Source: Pseudomonadota bacterium (GTDB lineage Bacteria; Pseudomonadota; Alphaproteobacteria; Micropepsales; Micropepsaceae). Taken from it: DNA of 64,000 nt. The stretch's first letter is position 1, and the number at the start of each line of letters is the position of its first letter. Below the pieces are notes generated by a model, which saw nothing but the letters and a program-made list of their open reading frames with translations, made no database searches and had not been told where the DNA came from. Shown here one piece after another: positions 62,191 to 64,000 of the stretch. The stretch lies in assembly GCA_018241025.1 (NCBI GenBank), contig JAFEEQ010000017.1, forward strand, positions 62,001 to 126,000, written 5' to 3'. The translations under genes were made by a program, and so were the position numbers.

Positions 62191-63818
62191 CAGACCGTCT
62201 TGTCGTTGCGGTCGAGCGCCAGGAAGCGGGTGCGGTGGATGTTCACGTTGTTGTCGGCGAAGCCGCGGATCTGGGGCGAGACGAGATTGCGGGCGACGCC
62301 GAAATAAACCGGCGCGATGGCGACGTCGTCCAGCGCGAGCTGTTCGGCGCGGCGCAGGAGCTCCTCACGCGCAGCCGGATCGTGCTCGTTGTCGGAGGCG
62401 GCAACCAGCGTGTCGTAGGCCGGGTTCGAATAGCCGCCATAGTTCAGATCGGTCGTCGTCGACTGCAGCAACATCAGATAGTTCTTGGCATCGCGGTAGT
62501 CGGCGATCCAGCCGGCGAGCGTCACGGTGAAATCGCGCTTGCGCAGCATGTTGTAGTGGATCTGCGAGTCATAGGGCATCAGGCGGGCCTGGATACCGGC
62601 GCCGCTCCACATGCCCTGGAGCGCGACGGAGACCAGACGGCCCTCCGTCGTGTTCGAGGTGTTGAGATCGAAGGTCACGGGATTGGATGGCGTAAAGCCG
62701 GCTTCGGCCAGGAGCTTCCGGGCGCGGGCGACCCGGGCCGCCATCGGCAAATGGCGGAAGCGGAGTTCGGCACTGGTGTAGCCGGGCAGGCCCGACGGAA
62801 CGAAGGCATAGCCCGGCTGCTCACCGGCGCGGGTGACCTTCTCCACCATGATCTCGCGGTCGATGACGAGCGAGATCGCTTCGCGCACCCGCGGATCGTC
62901 GAACGGCTTGCGATGGACGTTGAACTGCAGGTACTCGGTCAGGATGTAAGGCGTGACGTGCAGGTCGTGCGGCATGTATTTGCGCAGCCAGTTGATCTGC
63001 TGCGGCGGGACGGAATCGGTGACCAGATCGAATTCGCCGGCCCGGTAACGTTTCAGGGCCGCCGACGAGTCCTGTGTCGGGTAGAAATAGACATTGTCGA
63101 TCGCGACATTCGCGGCATCGAAGAAGCGCGGATTCTTCGTCAACTGGACATGGTCGTTCGATACCCAGTTCTTCAGCACATAGGGCCCGTTGGAGACCAT
63201 GTTGCCGGGACGGGTCCAGCCTTCGCCGTACTTCTCGACAACATGGCGCGGCACGCCGAAGGATGCGTAATGCGTCAACAGCTCGCGGATATAGGGGACC
63301 TGATAGGCGAAGGTGAGTTCGAGCGTGTGGTCGTCGATAGCCCGGGCGCCGACCTGATCCGGCGGGACTTTGCCCGCGGCTGCGGCCTCCATGTTCTTGA
63401 TCGGATAGAGAATGGAGACGTATTGCGCGGCGGTCTTCGGATCGGCCATCCGGCGATAGGAATAGACGAAGTCGTGCGCCGTCACCGGCACGCCGTCCGA
63501 CCAGACATGGTTTCGCAGCTTGAAGGTATAGACGAGGCCGTCGGGGCTGGCGGTGAAGCTCTCGGCGGCGCCTTCCATCGCGCTGCCGTCGGCGGCATCG
63601 GTCATCAGGCCGATGAACATGTCGCCGATGATGTTGTTCTCCCAGTTGCCGGAAGCCTTGTGGGGATCGAGGGTGTCGGGCTCGGCGCCGTTGCCGCGAT
63701 TGAGCGTCCTGGCATCGGCGGTGGAGAAGCTGCGTTCGCCGCCACGCGGGCTGCAGGCCGCGAGCGCCAGGGCGGCGCTTCCGCCCATCAATCCGCGTCG
63801 TGTCCACCGGTCCAACAT
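62190..63818 (-). CDS. Oligopeptide ABC transporter substrate-binding lipoprotein (copy 3)
   Basis: 542 residues from the ATG at 63818 (63827 is possible). The N-terminus RRGLMGGSAALALAAC carries a twin arginine and a lipobox LAAC, so Tat export followed by lipidation is likely. RGNGAEPDTLDPHK and WSDGVPVTAHDFVYSYRRM are the OppA-family motifs. It is the first gene of the three-paralogue operon. Confidence 0.92.
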   Translation of the reverse strand: MLDRWTRRGLMGGSAALALAACSPRGGERSFSTADARTLNRGNGAEPDTLDPHKASGNWENNIIGDMFIGLMTDAADGSAMEGAAESFTASPDGLVYTFKLRNHVWSDGVPVTAHDFVYSYRRMADPKTAAQYVSILYPIKNMEAAAAGKVPPDQVGARAIDDHTLELTFAYQVPYIRELLTHYASFGVPRHVVEKYGEGWTRPGNMVSNGPYVLKNWVSNDHVQLTKNPRFFDAANVAIDNVYFYPTQDSSAALKRYRAGEFDLVTDSVPPQQINWLRKYMPHDLHVTPYILTEYLQFNVHRKPFDDPRVREAISLVIDREIMVEKVTRAGEQPGYAFVPSGLPGYTSAELRFRHLPMAARVARARKLLAEAGFTPSNPVTFDLNTSNTTEGRLVSVALQGMWSGAGIQARLMPYDSQIHYNMLRKRDFTVTLAGWIADYRDAKNYLMLLQSTTTDLNYGGYSNPAYDTLVAASDNEHDPAAREELLRRAEQLALDDVAIAPVYFGVARNLVSPQIRGFADNNVNIHRTRFLALDRNDKTV

Positions 63819-63919
63819 TACAATCACGCCTCTCGCCGCCCGCCGGGCGATACCATATCATCCGGCACGTAACCCGCGCCTTAAGGCGCTGAGGCCACCA
63901 TCTGGCGGATGAACCATCG

Positions 63920-64000
63920 ATGAATTTTGCACGAGTCGCGGCGCTTTGCGCCATCGTCCTGACCCCCGTCCTCGCTTCGGCCGGGCCACGAGACGAGCTT
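63920..64000 (+). CDS. Exported protein, N-terminus only (partial)
   Basis: An ATG at 63920 opens a frame to the right edge: MNFARVAALCAIVLTPVLAS then AGPRDEL, a normal signal peptide. The rest is outside the window, so no function can be given. It is divergent from the binding-protein operon. Confidence 0.5.
   Translation, partial: MNFARVAALCAIVLTPVLASAGPRDEL

Overview
The window is 64 kb of gene-dense, mostly high-GC chromosome from an alphaproteobacterium. The supporting signs are a GTTC-N7-GTTC LexA-type box, a NodPQ-like CysD and fused CysN-CysC pair, the recG / sdhE / mfd neighbourhood, a TIGR02281-type aspartic protease, a YjbH exopolysaccharide protein and many GTG/TTG starts. The genus cannot be read from the sequence; an aerobic, free-living, fatty-acid-using, capsule-forming bacterium fits. 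There is no phage, insertion sequence, CRISPR array or rRNA operon. The left 5.4 kb and the 46.5-48.2 kb stretch look lower in GC than the rest.

Left third (1-26.2 kb): a surface-polysaccharide and nucleotide-sugar locus. It encodes an outer-membrane YjbH protein (partial), a large SLBB export protein, GalU, a UDP-glucuronate-type epimerase, a Wzi-type barrel, ManC, GalE, a DUF2914 membrane protein, CysD/CysNC (activated sulfate), Ugd, a membrane methyltransferase, PseB, PseC and an aldo/keto reductase. Together they could supply UDP-Glc, UDP-Gal, UDP-GlcA, UDP-GalA, GDP-Man, a 4-amino-4,6-dideoxy sugar and PAPS. No glycosyltransferase, flippase or polymerase is visible. Inside it sits a CoA-thioester block: an HMG-CoA-synthase-like/DUF35 fusion, an amidohydrolase and an SCP2-type thiolase.

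Middle (26.2-46.4 kb): an ABC exporter pair, DUF6285 with an aminoglycoside-phosphotransferase-fold protein, a small outer-membrane barrel, then the DNA-repair block recG, sdhE, mfd. A ClC channel, an aspartic protease, a GbsR/MarR regulator with DUF4166 and an SDR epimerase, a methyltransferase, DedA and a cation antiporter follow. At 45.67-45.99 kb a minus-strand transcription unit has a near-consensus promoter overlapped by a LexA box, a 9-codon ORF with a good Shine-Dalgarno, a structured GC-rich body and a strong terminator, but no downstream gene; it is the most unusual signal here.

Right third (46.4-64 kb): an accessory insert (a DUF3800 protein, degraded copies of an acyl-CoA dehydrogenase 3' end, and a DUF4160/DUF2442-HTH pair with its own palindromic operator) abuts an intact acyl-CoA dehydrogenase. 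Then come a YihY protein, a double retropepsin-PDZ protein, a cobalamin ABC uptake operon with an internal cobalamin riboswitch, PPK2, small secreted or membrane proteins, tRNA-Arg(CCT), a nitrobindin-like protein, and three tandem oligopeptide-binding proteins with no transporter subunits in view. Three dispersed composite palindromic elements with CGTCAT...ATGACG ends lie in intergenic gaps.
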